Source: UBA1351 sp964627665 (GTDB lineage: Bacteria; Bacillota; Clostridia; Lachnospirales; Vallitaleaceae). Taken from it: 64,000 nt of DNA. A program made the translations under genes and the position numbers. The notes under the pieces are model-generated. The model did no database searches. It worked only from the letters and a program-made list of their open reading frames with translations, and was not told the origin of the DNA. Each line of letters opens with the position of its first letter. Positions within the stretch are counted from its first letter, which is position 1. The stretch covers positions 1 to 64,000 of the forward strand of contig CAZVKG010000002.1 of the NCBI GenBank assembly GCA_964627665.1, in the 5' to 3' direction. This document shows, piece by piece, positions 32,905 through 42,504 of this stretch.

Positions 32905-34083
32905 CTAGATTAGTTCGGATTTTGGTCCGGAAATAATGTATGTATATATTTTTTCGGCATTTTTTCCATAATTTTCTTTTGAAATCGATCGAATGACGAT
33001 TTGTGCATTTTGAGTTAAAAGCTTTCTAATGACAGGATTAGATAAACTGTGTTGAATATTTTCAAACAGCTCCTCTTCAGTCGTAAATAAATAGCCGGTT
33101 TTCTTATGAAGAACAATATCTTTAACATGGGTATCATCATAAACGATGACAGGTACATTACATGCCATGGCTTCAATAATTGTTAAACCTTGAGTTTCCG
33201 TTTTTGAGCAACTAATAAATAGTGTCGCCAAATTATAATAAAGATGAATATGATCAAATGGAATTTTTCCGGCAAAAATCACATAATCACTAATTTTTAA
33301 TTTCTGACAAAGCTTTTCAAGTTTTGACCGATATGGGCCATCTCCAACAAACATAATACGAATGGATGGATCCTTGTCTAGTAATTTAGGTAACTGTCGA
33401 ATGAGCATATCATGACTTTTTTCTTCGCTTAAACGACCGACAGATAACAAAATGTGGTGATCCTTTGTTAAACCGTATTTTTGGCGTAATGTATCAAGTT
33501 CGGGGGTGTTCTGATTCATATGTATAAAGTGGCTTAAGTCAATGCCCGTTGGCATCACAAAGATATTATTGCGAACACCGTAATCAATCAAGGCATTGCG
33601 CGTTTTTGCAGAAGGGGCGATAACACCGTCATAACTTTTTACATAAAATTTACTGCCTGTTTTGATAAATTTCTTGAGCATATTGTGTCCGTACTTTAGA
33701 CGATTGACGTAATGAGTATAATCTTCATACATGGTGTGATAGGTATGAACAGTTGGGATAGCTAGTGTTTTGGCTAAATGCCGTCCTAAAAGTCCGATAC
33801 TAAATTCAGTATGAGTGTGGATAAGATCAAAATTCATTGCTTTGATCTGGGATAATTTATGGGTGCTAATAGGAATGCCCACACGAAATTCTTTCCAGCG
33901 ATGGAAAGGAATTGATTTTATGCGTATAATATTAGTCCGTTCATCCGAATATCCGGGAACATCAACCGTTATGATTGTGACTTTGTGGCCTAAGCGTACT
34001 AATTCTTCTTCTAACATAAGGACCGACGTGACTACACCATTGATTTGAGGTAGATAACAGTCCGTAAAGAGTCCGATTTTCAT
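32905..34083 (-). CDS. GT4-family glycosyltransferase, probable 1,2-diacylglycerol 3-glucosyltransferase
   Basis: 392 residues. The N-terminus MKIGLFTDCYLPQINGVVTS and the HTHTEFSIGLLGRHLAK segment are typical of alpha-monoglucosyl-diacylglycerol synthases, and HTYHTMYEDYTHY follows. The sugar-nucleotide site contains LSVGRLSEEKS and the EX7E motif in SKTETQGLTIIEAMACN. Such enzymes transfer glucose to diacylglycerol at the inner membrane face. It is the first gene of the minus-strand operon, and the divergent neighbour is an ABC transporter. The order of monoglycosyl then diglycosyl transferase and flippase-like protein fits glycolipid or lipoteichoic-acid-anchor synthesis. Confidence 0.85.
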   Translation of the reverse strand: MKIGLFTDCYLPQINGVVTSVLMLEEELVRLGHKVTIITVDVPGYSDERTNIIRIKSIPFHRWKEFRVGIPISTHKLSQIKAMNFDLIHTHTEFSIGLLGRHLAKTLAIPTVHTYHTMYEDYTHYVNRLKYGHNMLKKFIKTGSKFYVKSYDGVIAPSAKTRNALIDYGVRNNIFVMPTGIDLSHFIHMNQNTPELDTLRQKYGLTKDHHILLSVGRLSEEKSHDMLIRQLPKLLDKDPSIRIMFVGDGPYRSKLEKLCQKLKISDYVIFAGKIPFDHIHLYYNLATLFISCSKTETQGLTIIEAMACNVPVIVYDDTHVKDIVLHKKTGYLFTTEEELFENIQHSLSNPVIRKLLTQNAQIVIRSISKENYGKNAEKIYTYIISGPKSELI

Positions 34084-34213
34084 AATAAATACTCACTCCT
34101 TTATATGGGTTCATTCTATATGTTATTTCTATAATAACCCATTTAGATTAGAAAATCCTTAGAAAATAGAAAAATTAACCTAAGAACTTTCCTGATAAAG
34201 AATTTTCCCGATG

Positions 34214-34241
34214 TTGACTAAATTTTTTATTTCGGTATAAT
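34214..34241 (+). promoter_or_regulatory. Promoter of the amino-acid ABC transporter operon
   Basis: TTGACT (34214-34219), 16-nt spacer and a perfect TATAAT (34236-34241), about 54 nt before the start codon. Confidence 0.65.
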
Positions 34242-34294
34242 TAAAAGAGTTACATAATATAGAAATACATGAATTGAAACGGAGGAGAATGAAG

Positions 34295-35116
34295 ATGATG
34301 AAAAAAATAAGTGTTTTATTTATAATTCTTATATTAGTAGTAGGTTGTGGAAATAATGCGACAGATGATGTATATGGTGAAAAAACGACCACGCTTGATA
34401 AAGATCTTATAAAAGTAGGTATGGAGCTTCAATATCCACCCTTTGAAACGAAGAATACAGAGGGGGAGCCGGATGGTGTTTCGGTTCAATTAGCCTATGC
34501 ATTAGGTGAATATTTGGACAAAGAAATAGAAATCGTCGATACTCGATATGCAAGCTTGATTCCTGCCTTAGAGACAGGGAATGTTGATATTATAATCTCG
34601 TCAATGACGGTCACGCCGGAAAGGCTTGAGCGTGTTGATTTTTCAGATGAATATACGTCAGCGCCATTAATGGTTTTGGCACATGTGGATTCAAAAGTTA
34701 ACAGTCCGGAAGATATAAATGATCCGGAAGTTAAGATTGCGGTGAAATCAGGAACGGTTGCAGAAATATGGGCAAAAACAAATGCGCAAGAAGCGACGCT
34801 TATTAATATTGAAGAAGAAGCTACTGCTGTGTTAGAAGTGGCTCAAGGAAAAGCAGATATATTTATCTATGATCCGCTATCAATTATTCGACATAATCAA
34901 AATTATCCGGATACAACAAAGGCAATTTTAGAGCCACTTCCAAATACAAAAGGCTGGGGAATTGCTATGCGAAAAGGTGAAGATGAATTAAAAGAGAAAA
35001 TCAACACATTTTTAGAAGAAGCAAAAGAAGATGGTACATATGATGAAATCAGACAAAACTATCTACAAGATGAAATAGCAGAATTTGAAGAATACGGGTT
35101 GGATTTCTTTTTCTAA
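34295..35116 (+). CDS. Amino-acid ABC transporter substrate-binding lipoprotein
   Basis: 273 residues from ATG 34295 (GGAGG 9 nt upstream). A lipoprotein signal peptide ends in the lipobox LVVGC. The family 3 solute-binding domain follows, with VGMELQYPPFE, DIIISSMTVTPERLERVDFS, VAVKSGTVAE-like IAVKSGTVAEIW, and GWGIAMRKGEDEL. It captures a polar amino acid outside the membrane. The permease and ATPase genes follow. The ligand cannot be fixed from sequence. Confidence 0.9.
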   Translation: MMKKISVLFIILILVVGCGNNATDDVYGEKTTTLDKDLIKVGMELQYPPFETKNTEGEPDGVSVQLAYALGEYLDKEIEIVDTRYASLIPALETGNVDIIISSMTVTPERLERVDFSDEYTSAPLMVLAHVDSKVNSPEDINDPEVKIAVKSGTVAEIWAKTNAQEATLINIEEEATAVLEVAQGKADIFIYDPLSIIRHNQNYPDTTKAILEPLPNTKGWGIAMRKGEDELKEKINTFLEEAKEDGTYDEIRQNYLQDEIAEFEEYGLDFFF

Positions 35117-35159
35117 ACGTGAACTGACTAGAGTAGAAAAGACATGAAAGAAGGACAGT

Positions 35160-35912
35160 ATGAATAAAATAAATAAAACGATAAATTTTATAATAGCCCT
35201 ATCTTTGTACGTCGGTTTATTTTATTTTGTGACCACACGTGCAATTGGAGTGAAGCTAGATTTTACGCCCTATGTTGAATACCGAAAAGTTATATTTAAC
35301 GGATGGATTAAAACTATTGAAGTTAGTGTTCTTGGGGTTTTGTTGTCCTTAATTGTAGGCCTTGTATTGTATTTTATGAGTCAATCCGGTGTGTTGGCAA
35401 TAAAATATGTTGCAGGGATTCATAAAACAATTATATTTGGCACACCACTACTTGTGATTGCAATTGTGTCCTATTATTATATAGGTAATGCTTTTTCAGT
35501 TGATTCAAAGCTTTTAGTGGGTGTGGTTACACTTGGCTTATACATTGGCGCATATATTTCGGACATATACAAAGGCGCCATTGAGTCGATTCATATTAAC
35601 CAATGGCAAACAGCGAAAATGTTTGGGCTTACAAGAGCCCAAACATATCGTTATGTCATCTTTCCCCAAGTACTAAAAAGTATATTACCGCCACTTGCCG
35701 GTCAGTTTGCATTAACGATTAAAGGAAGTGCATTGTTGTCCTATATGGCGTTGAACGAATTTTTTAATGAAATAAATGTTGTGCAGTCAAGTACATTCCG
35801 TTTTGCAGAAGGATTTGTCGTTGTGTCTATTGGCTATTGGATTATCACAGTACCTTTGATCATCTTTGTGCGAAAGCTAGAAGAACGACTTCATGTACGT
35901 ATTATAAAATAA
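35160..35912 (+). CDS. Amino-acid ABC transporter permease
   Basis: 250 residues with five to six TM helices and the HisM-type permease signature: GWIKTIEVSVLGVLLSLIVG at the N-terminus, and the EAA-like cytoplasmic loop IHINQWQTAKMFGLTRAQTY before FPQVLKSILPPLAGQF. The start follows AAGGA. It pairs with the preceding binding protein and the following ATPase. Confidence 0.88.
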   Translation: MNKINKTINFIIALSLYVGLFYFVTTRAIGVKLDFTPYVEYRKVIFNGWIKTIEVSVLGVLLSLIVGLVLYFMSQSGVLAIKYVAGIHKTIIFGTPLLVIAIVSYYYIGNAFSVDSKLLVGVVTLGLYIGAYISDIYKGAIESIHINQWQTAKMFGLTRAQTYRYVIFPQVLKSILPPLAGQFALTIKGSALLSYMALNEFFNEINVVQSSTFRFAEGFVVVSIGYWIITVPLIIFVRKLEERLHVRIIK

Positions 35913-35933
35913 TAGAGAGGCTTTGGTGAAATC

Positions 35934-36659
35934 GTGAATTTGAAACTCGATCACGTTGAGAAATACTATGATGATGTGAGGATATTAGATAAACTTGATT
36001 TATCTATGAAAAATATAAAAGTGCTTGCGCTTATTGGTCCTTCAGGAAGTGGAAAATCGACGCTTCTTAGATTAATAGCCGGACTTGAATCCTTTGAAGG
36101 TGGTAATATTGTGTTAAATAATCAATCCATTGACAAGGTGGATTTGACGGAGTATCGAAAACGTATAGGCTTTGTTTTTCAAGATCACAACCTATTTAAT
36201 CACTTGTCGGTCATTAATAATATATGTATGATTATGGAGAAAGTCCATCATCGAAAGCATACAGAAGCAAGAACAGAAGTTGAAGGATTATTAAAAAAAT
36301 TCGGCTTGATTGATCACAAGGATAAACAACCTCATCAAATTAGTGGAGGTCAAGCGCAACGTGTATCTATCGTAAGAGCCCTTGCCATACAACCAGAAGT
36401 AATATTACTTGATGAACCGACATCAAGTTTGGACCCGGTACTAACATTTGAGGTGTTAAAATCCATTGAAACCTTGGTTCAAGATAACAAAGATGTTATC
36501 TTAGTAACCCATGAAATAGGCTTTGCAAGGGAACTTGCAGATTATATTATTTATATGGAAGAGGGGAAAATCATCGAACATGGTGCAACGAATATATTGG
36601 AAGAACCTCAAACAGAGAAGTTAAAAATATTTTTGGATAAAGTATTATCATTTCATTAA
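35934..36659 (+). CDS. Amino-acid ABC transporter ATP-binding protein
   Basis: 241 residues with Walker A GPSGSGKSTLL, Q-loop FVFQDHNLF, signature ISGGQAQRVSIVRAL, Walker B VILLDEPTSSLDP and H-loop VTHEIGFA, typical of GlnQ/HisP ATPases. The first start is GTG 35934; TTG 35940 is also possible. It ends 12 nt before the DUF3783 gene, so transcription probably continues. Confidence 0.9.
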   Translation: MNLKLDHVEKYYDDVRILDKLDLSMKNIKVLALIGPSGSGKSTLLRLIAGLESFEGGNIVLNNQSIDKVDLTEYRKRIGFVFQDHNLFNHLSVINNICMIMEKVHHRKHTEARTEVEGLLKKFGLIDHKDKQPHQISGGQAQRVSIVRALAIQPEVILLDEPTSSLDPVLTFEVLKSIETLVQDNKDVILVTHEIGFARELADYIIYMEEGKIIEHGATNILEEPQTEKLKIFLDKVLSFH

Positions 36660-36671
36660 AGGAGGAAGAGA

Positions 36672-37076
36672 ATGTCATTTAGTCGAATGGATTTAGAAGA
36701 TCGTAAACGTCCTAAAGGGCGCAACGCTATTTTGGTCTATGGATATAGCGAAGAAGGTGTCCAGACCTTGAAAACAATCATGGTCGAAGCAGGAATTGAT
36801 GAGCTCATCTATATCGAGCAGGCAGAGTGTAATCAACGAATCAAAGAAATTATTACAGATAAGGAAGCAGACGCAGTGTCATCTTATCATGAACATGATG
36901 ATAAAGTGATTGTTTTTAATAGTACAAGCCAATATGAGGTTAATGCATTTATTACAAAACTGTTTAAGGATGTTGACGTGCGTCCCATTGTAGCAATGGT
37001 GACTCCGACAAGTGAAAAATGGCAGTTTAGCGATTTAGTTGAAGAATTAAAACGAGAAAAAGAGGCGTTGAAATAA
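36672..37076 (+). CDS. DUF3783 domain protein
   Basis: 134 residues, soluble. The segment from about residue 95, RPIVAMVTPTSEKWQFSDL, corresponds to the DUF3783 core (K/P-x-A-V-x-T-P-T-x-x-x-W). The N-terminal half, AILVYGYSEEGVQTL, looks like a receiver- or ACT-like beta-alpha unit. The function is unknown. The start follows AAAGGAGG, and the stop shares one base with the next start (TAATG). Confidence 0.65.
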   Translation: MSFSRMDLEDRKRPKGRNAILVYGYSEEGVQTLKTIMVEAGIDELIYIEQAECNQRIKEIITDKEADAVSSYHEHDDKVIVFNSTSQYEVNAFITKLFKDVDVRPIVAMVTPTSEKWQFSDLVEELKREKEALK

Positions 37077-37609
37077 TGAATTTTTTGAGTGAACCCATAT
37101 ACATTTATATTATTATATTTGTGGTAAAGATTATTGAAGTGACAATGGCCACAATACGTATTGTGCTTGTCACTAAAGGCGAACGTATAAAAGGAGCTAT
37201 GATTGGACTTGTTGAAGTTGTTATTTGGGCTCTTTTAGTATCGCAAGTACTAGCGAATCTGACAGAAGATCCCTTTAAACTCGTGGTGTATGCATTAGGT
37301 TTTTCTATCGGAACATTTTCCGGTTCTTTCTTTGAGCAAAAGCTAGGATTTGGAAGTGTTCGTGTCGAGATTATTGTGAAAGAAAGTTCAGGCAAAGAAT
37401 TGGGAAAAGCACTTCGTACAAAAGGATTTGCAGTTACAGAGGTTGTTGGACAGGGGATGAATCATCCGCGTTCAGTGCTTATTATGCATATTAAGCGTAA
37501 ACGGTCCGCTGAAGCGATTAATTTAATTAAACAATTGGAGCATAATGCGGTTATTACGATTAATGACGTGAAACCAGTTTATGGAGGATATGGAATCCTA
37601 AAAAAATAA
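37076..37609 (+). CDS. UPF0316 membrane protein (DUF5698-DUF2179)
   Basis: 177 residues: three N-terminal TM helices (DUF5698; VTMATIRIVLVTKGERIKGA) and a cytoplasmic DUF2179 domain (FAVTEVVGQGMNHPRSVLIM and a GGYGI end). DUF2179 resembles nucleotide-binding domains of YitT proteins. The role is unknown. It is translationally coupled to DUF3783 by a 1-nt overlap. Confidence 0.82.
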   Translation: MNFLSEPIYIYIIIFVVKIIEVTMATIRIVLVTKGERIKGAMIGLVEVVIWALLVSQVLANLTEDPFKLVVYALGFSIGTFSGSFFEQKLGFGSVRVEIIVKESSGKELGKALRTKGFAVTEVVGQGMNHPRSVLIMHIKRKRSAEAINLIKQLEHNAVITINDVKPVYGGYGILKK

Positions 37610-37624
37610 TCAAGGAGAAAATTA

Positions 37625-38254
37625 ATGGATTATGACATTCAGTTTAAAGACTTAATGATAAAATTCGGAAAAAAGACCATTATTGAAGGTTATAATTTGG
37701 ACATAAAAAAAGGCGAAAAAGTATTAATTTCCGGAAAATCAGGAACGGGTAAATCCAGTTTAATCAAGGCACTTTTGGGATTTATTGAATATGAAGCGGG
37801 TGAGATATTCGTTCAAGGAAGTGCTATTGAAGGCAAAGATTTTAGAGAGGTTCGAAATCAGTTTGCTTACGTCAATCAAGATGTAACTATACGTAAGGGA
37901 AATGTAAAGAATTATTTGCTTAGTATTCAAAGCTACAAACATAATACCTTAAATTTTTCCGGTGATAATTTATTAGACGACGAATTGATGGAATATTTTG
38001 AATTTGATCCCCTCTATGTCTATAAAAATTCAGAAGATTTATCGGGGGGAGAACGACAACGGCTCGGTATTATTTTGGCAATCATGCTAAAACGTCCCAT
38101 TTTTTTGTTGGATGAAATAACCTCGGGACTCGATAAAGAAATGAAGAAAAAAACTGTCGATTACTTTGCCCAGTGTGAAGAAACCGTCATTGCTATAAGT
38201 CATGACCAAATATGGGAAGACCAAGGGGCATTTAGAAAGGTTGGGTGGGCTTAA
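37625..38254 (+). CDS. FetA-like ABC ATPase
   Basis: 209 residues with Walker A SGKSGTGKSSLIKALLG, signature LSGGERQRLGIILA, Walker B PIFLLDEITSGLD and H-loop ISHDQ. It is short, as FetA (YbbL) proteins are. The stop overlaps the UPF0014 permease start (TAATG). E. coli FetAB is an iron exporter that protects against iron stress; the substrate here is inferred by homology. Confidence 0.82.
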   Translation: MDYDIQFKDLMIKFGKKTIIEGYNLDIKKGEKVLISGKSGTGKSSLIKALLGFIEYEAGEIFVQGSAIEGKDFREVRNQFAYVNQDVTIRKGNVKNYLLSIQSYKHNTLNFSGDNLLDDELMEYFEFDPLYVYKNSEDLSGGERQRLGIILAIMLKRPIFLLDEITSGLDKEMKKKTVDYFAQCEETVIAISHDQIWEDQGAFRKVGWA

Positions 38255-39054
38255 TGGGTGTTGAACCAATTGGAACACTAAATTTGATTTTTCTAATTGC
38301 CTTAGTGATACCGATTTTTATATTTAATCGAAGTATAGGTATTACTCAAACAAAAAAAATCATTATTTCTATAGCACGGATGGTCATCCAGTTAACGATT
38401 GTTGGAATTTATTTGCAATATATTTTTGACTTAAATAATATTTGGTTGAATATTGCCTATATCATTGTTATGATGGTAGTAGCAACGATAGCTATTGGTG
38501 GTTCGATTCCCATAAAACGCACAATCGCATTTTTGCCGGTTTTAATTTCCTTGCTGATCCCGAATATATTGATGCTACTTTTCTTTAATGGTTTTGTCAT
38601 CCAAATTGATCAAATCTTTGAAGCAAAGTATATTATTACAATTGGGGGGATGTTGTTAGGTAACGGACTAAATGGAAATATGATTGGTTTATCCACGTTT
38701 TATAATGGATTAATAAAAAATGAAAATGTTTATCACTATGATTTGATGCTTGGCGCAACGAAATTTGAAGCCCTAAAACCATATTTTAAAGAGGCTGTTT
38801 TAGTGTCGGTTAATCCGACCATTGCCTCAATTGCTACAATTGGTTTAGTCTCACTACCTGGAATGATGACCGGTCAAATCCTAGGCGGAACGATTCCAAT
38901 TGAAGCGATTCGATACCAAATCGCGATAATGATTGCAATATTTATAACTAAGTATTTCAATATATATTTTGCCATTGTATTATCATCAAAGAATATGTTC
39001 AACACTAAATGTCAGATGAAGAAGCAGTTTCTAAAAGAGGAGGTACCATCGTGA
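38254..39054 (+). CDS. FetB-like UPF0014 permease
   Basis: 266 residues from ATG 38254, coupled to the ATPase stop. There are about seven TM helices. UPF0014 markers are ARMVIQLTIVGIYLQYIF, LGNGLNGNMIGLSTFYNGL and the loop LMLGATKFEALKPYFKEAV, followed by SLPGMMTGQILGG. It forms an ABC exporter with the preceding ATPase. A GTG start of the next gene overlaps its stop by 4 nt. Confidence 0.85.
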   Translation: MGVEPIGTLNLIFLIALVIPIFIFNRSIGITQTKKIIISIARMVIQLTIVGIYLQYIFDLNNIWLNIAYIIVMMVVATIAIGGSIPIKRTIAFLPVLISLLIPNILMLLFFNGFVIQIDQIFEAKYIITIGGMLLGNGLNGNMIGLSTFYNGLIKNENVYHYDLMLGATKFEALKPYFKEAVLVSVNPTIASIATIGLVSLPGMMTGQILGGTIPIEAIRYQIAIMIAIFITKYFNIYFAIVLSSKNMFNTKCQMKKQFLKEEVPS

Positions 39055-39866
39055 AAAAAGTGATTATATATTTTAGTCTCATGCTCCTTCTTATGGGATG
39101 CACTTTAGAAACAGTTGATGTCGGAAAAGATAACGATAAATCAACGGAGCAAGAGGTAATAGTTGAAACCGTATTTGAACCGCGAACGGTTTCAGCGAGC
39201 TATATCAATGTGGAAGCAGAGCGATTAAACGTTCGAAGTGATGCAGATATTGAAAGCACACAAGTCGGCGCAGTGTATAAAAATGATAAATTTCAAGTTA
39301 TTGAAGAAAAAGAAGATTCACAGAAAAGATTATGGTATCTTGTAGAATTTGAGCCAAATAAGCAAGGTTATGTCGCTGGATGGTTTTGCGCGCAAACAGA
39401 GATTACTATTCGAATCGAAGAAGATTCAACACAAATCATAAATATTGATGTTATGCCAATTCCTCAGTATATCGATAATCCCTTTAAACCCAATGAAATC
39501 AACGTAGGCGATCAAATTGTCGGTATGTTGGTTAAAGAAATCAGTCAAATTGATCAACTTAACAAAATCGACTTTGATGGTGAAGTTGAGCTTACCGGAA
39601 CGTTTTATCATGAGACATCCAGATTATCTTTTGGAACGGTTGTTCGTTTTGTTCCGGATGAAGCATCTAGTGTTCTCTTGCCGAGAATGGGTAATGATAT
39701 ATCCGGTGTATGGTTTATCCTTAACGATTACAGTGAAGTTGCTAATAAATTTGGCGAAGTCGGAACCCAAGGTTTTGCAACGATGAAGATTAGAGATTAT
39801 ACCATAGGCTACGGTGTTGAAGATGCCTATAATCAAGCAACGCTTGTATCTGTGACGATAGAATAG
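39051..39866 (+). CDS. SH3-domain lipoprotein
   Basis: 271 residues. The start is GTG 39051 (GAGGAGG 8 nt upstream), within the stop of the fetB-like gene (GTGA). The signal peptide ends in lipobox LLMGC. Residues about 48-105 form a bacterial SH3b domain (ERLNVRSDADIESTQVG, ending QGYVAGWFC). The remainder (about 110-271) is unassigned and beta-rich. SH3b domains commonly bind cell-wall peptides, so a surface location is expected. Confidence 0.78.
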   Translation: MKKVIIYFSLMLLLMGCTLETVDVGKDNDKSTEQEVIVETVFEPRTVSASYINVEAERLNVRSDADIESTQVGAVYKNDKFQVIEEKEDSQKRLWYLVEFEPNKQGYVAGWFCAQTEITIRIEEDSTQIINIDVMPIPQYIDNPFKPNEINVGDQIVGMLVKEISQIDQLNKIDFDGEVELTGTFYHETSRLSFGTVVRFVPDEASSVLLPRMGNDISGVWFILNDYSEVANKFGEVGTQGFATMKIRDYTIGYGVEDAYNQATLVSVTIE

Positions 39867-39874
39867 GGGGTCAT

Positions 39875-41752
39875 ATGCAACAGACAGAACAATACACGAA
39901 GTTGGTTAATGCGATTGAATTTTTTTCTCAACGATTTTCCCTTGAAAATATGCTTGAATATATTTTTGATTTTTCAATAGAGTTGATTTATCCGACATCG
40001 TGCATACTCATCGTTGAAAAAGATGGCGTGTATGAAGTTGAAAATTACAAAGGTGTATATAATCATGCCTTGTCTTTTTCAAAAGAGCCCCATCATAATG
40101 AACTTGTGTATTTTCATGCAGGACTGATCAATGAAGAACGATTAACCTCCTACATACCAAATGAACTATTTTTAAAAGAAAAACCTAAGTATGCTATTCC
40201 TCTTATTATGGGGAAAAGTTTACTTGGGTTTGTGGCATTTAATAAAGAAGAAGTTACAGATGGCGACCTGATCATAGCCGAAGCCTTAATGAACTTATTT
40301 AGTTTATCTCTTTCAAATTATGAATCATATAATTCATTAGAACAGGTTAAGAAAAAATTAGATGCAAAAGTATTCAACCTTTTTGCAATCAATCAGGCGT
40401 CAAAAGCATTGCTGAGTGAACTTGATGTAGGCCAAGTTATTCAAATGACAAACAGTGTCTTTTCTGAATTGACACAAAGTCGAATTACATCGATTTATAT
40501 TTTTGATGACATTGGACAACGATATGAATGCATGAATTTAATTGATGTATATAATAAAATTCGTTATAGACCTTCCTTTATTCATAGTAAAAATATAAAG
40601 AATAATCAGTGTGGGGTGGTTATAGATTATGAAAACCCAGATGAAAAACAATTGTTTTCCGGTTTCTTTTCTGAATCTATGAATGTATTAGATACCTATG
40701 AAACAAAATATATTATTAACTTGATCCAAGATGGATATTTGCTTGGCTTTGTTACCTTAAGTGAGAAAGTCAATGAAAGTGAGTATGAGAGAGAGGTTTT
40801 TGAGTTAATTGAAAGTCTTGCATCGGCAACATACATTGCAGTGGCCAATGCAAGAAATATGGAAGCACTTAAAAATCATCGTCAACTTTTGCATGAAAAG
40901 TTTACACGATTACAAGTCATGAATAATCTTGTTAAAAACCTAAATCTAGCCGAAGACATTGAAAATTTAGGCGAGCTTACCTTAGAAACCTTAAAAGTAG
41001 CGTTTGGATACAAGTCAAGTTGCTTTGCTTTGTTTAATCAGAGTGATGCCTCTTTTCGGATTCAAAATCAACTTCGTTTGGAAACTGGAGGCACATTTTT
41101 TTCGATGAAAGAAGAACTTGATCTTTTGAAAAATGGCAAAACGGTTATTAAGTATTCTGCCGACGATGTCGCTAGCTTGCTTGCAGAAGTTTATACGGAT
41201 GAACTCTACGATTCCGTTCAGGGGGCCATTATAGTTCCCTTATATATTGATCATATTCTTCCGGAATTACTTGGAGTTATTTGTTTGTTTTCTGTCGAAA
41301 AAGGACTTTTGTTTTCGGAGGAAAATCTATTGACGTTAGAAACAATTGCTAATCATATTGCACCGATTGTAAAACAGCTGAATGAGGTCGAGAATGTTCG
41401 ATTAAACTATATTCGAGATGAAGCCATAGATTTTGTGAACATCCTTTCTGAGTTTGTAGATAATATGCGCTACAGCACAGAATCTTTTTATATTATTCTA
41501 GCAATAGCAAAAGACAAGCAATTGTTTCATCGGCATGTTGTTTCCGACATCAAAGAACAAAACAAATATACCTTTTCATTGGATAAAAATACCTTGGGAA
41601 TATTAGCATATACAGACGAGGCCAAAGATCAACTATGCGATTTGTTAAGTGAGGCCTATACCTATGAAGTTTTAGCAATTAAGGATGAAGATATTCCGGT
41701 CGAGAGTATTTTAAAGCAGATTGAAAAAATTGTTTTTTCGAAAGATGTATAG
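39875..41752 (+). CDS. Multi-GAF domain protein
   Basis: 625 residues, soluble. At least three GAF-like modules can be followed by repeated blocks at about residues 15-155, 175-330 and 345-510: a helix, then the strand pattern seen in YAIPLIMGKSLLGFVAFN, INLIQDGYLLGFVTLSE and AIIVPLYIDHILPELLGVIC. A C-terminal segment of about 110 residues is unassigned. No kinase, GGDEF or HTH output domain is present. GAF domains bind small ligands such as nucleotides, haem or tetrapyrroles. It starts 8 nt after the SH3 lipoprotein and ends 15 nt before a Crp/Fnr regulator, so it may act with that regulator. Confidence 0.7.
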   Translation: MQQTEQYTKLVNAIEFFSQRFSLENMLEYIFDFSIELIYPTSCILIVEKDGVYEVENYKGVYNHALSFSKEPHHNELVYFHAGLINEERLTSYIPNELFLKEKPKYAIPLIMGKSLLGFVAFNKEEVTDGDLIIAEALMNLFSLSLSNYESYNSLEQVKKKLDAKVFNLFAINQASKALLSELDVGQVIQMTNSVFSELTQSRITSIYIFDDIGQRYECMNLIDVYNKIRYRPSFIHSKNIKNNQCGVVIDYENPDEKQLFSGFFSESMNVLDTYETKYIINLIQDGYLLGFVTLSEKVNESEYEREVFELIESLASATYIAVANARNMEALKNHRQLLHEKFTRLQVMNNLVKNLNLAEDIENLGELTLETLKVAFGYKSSCFALFNQSDASFRIQNQLRLETGGTFFSMKEELDLLKNGKTVIKYSADDVASLLAEVYTDELYDSVQGAIIVPLYIDHILPELLGVICLFSVEKGLLFSEENLLTLETIANHIAPIVKQLNEVENVRLNYIRDEAIDFVNILSEFVDNMRYSTESFYIILAIAKDKQLFHRHVVSDIKEQNKYTFSLDKNTLGILAYTDEAKDQLCDLLSEAYTYEVLAIKDEDIPVESILKQIEKIVFSKDV

Positions 41753-41767
41753 AGAGTAGGGAAATTT

Positions 41768-42469
41768 ATGGAAGCAAAATATATTGAACACTTGATGCGA
41801 ACCCCACTTTTTGCAAAAATTGATGCCAAGGAATTGGAGTATGTGCTGGTTTGCTTGAAACCATCCTTTCATAAGTATCAAGCGAACGACATGGTTACGA
41901 TGGAAGGGCATCCATTTACAGGTATTGGAGTCGTCATTGAAGGTGAAGTCAAGGTGACCAAGACCAACGAAGCCGGAGATCGAATCATCATGAGTATTCT
42001 TGGTGAAGGTGGTATCTTTGGTGAGATGGTTGCATTTTCCTCAATGAACCAGTGGCCAGCCTCAGTTTTAGCAAGTAAAGACACAGAGATTTTCTTTATC
42101 AAGCCGGATATAATTATTAATCAATGTAGTCGTATGTGCATGGGACATCGTCAGCTAACGATTAATCTGTTGCACTTAATCTCTGACAAGGCTTTGGCTT
42201 TGAATCGAAAGGTGAGTTATCTATCGATCAAGAGTATGCGTGGAAAACTTGCAAAATTTCTAATGGAAGAATACCATCAACATCAAAAAAATACCTTTGA
42301 TATTCGCTTTAATCGAAATGAACTTTCAGAGTTTTTGCATGTATCTAGACCGTCCATGTCCAGAGAACTGTCTAGAATGAAAGATGAAGGAATTTTAGAT
42401 TATTATCAAAACACATTTCGAATAATTAATATGAAAAAAATGAGTGAATATGCAAGTTATCTAAATTAG
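41768..42469 (+). CDS. Crp/Fnr-family transcription regulator
   Basis: 233 residues: an N-terminal cyclic-nucleotide-like beta-roll (residues 20-125; GIGVVIEGEVKVTK, GEGGIFGEMVAF), a dimer helix, and a C-terminal winged helix (FNRNELSEFLHVSRPSMSRELSRM). Cysteines occur at Cys29 and in NQCSRMCMG, but the four-Cys Fe-S pattern of Fnr is not obvious. The effector is unknown. It is the last gene of the long plus-strand run that begins at 34295. Confidence 0.85.
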   Translation: MEAKYIEHLMRTPLFAKIDAKELEYVLVCLKPSFHKYQANDMVTMEGHPFTGIGVVIEGEVKVTKTNEAGDRIIMSILGEGGIFGEMVAFSSMNQWPASVLASKDTEIFFIKPDIIINQCSRMCMGHRQLTINLLHLISDKALALNRKVSYLSIKSMRGKLAKFLMEEYHQHQKNTFDIRFNRNELSEFLHVSRPSMSRELSRMKDEGILDYYQNTFRIINMKKMSEYASYLN

Positions 42470-42504
42470 CATATGATAAGATTTGAAAAAATTTTTAATG
42501 CATC

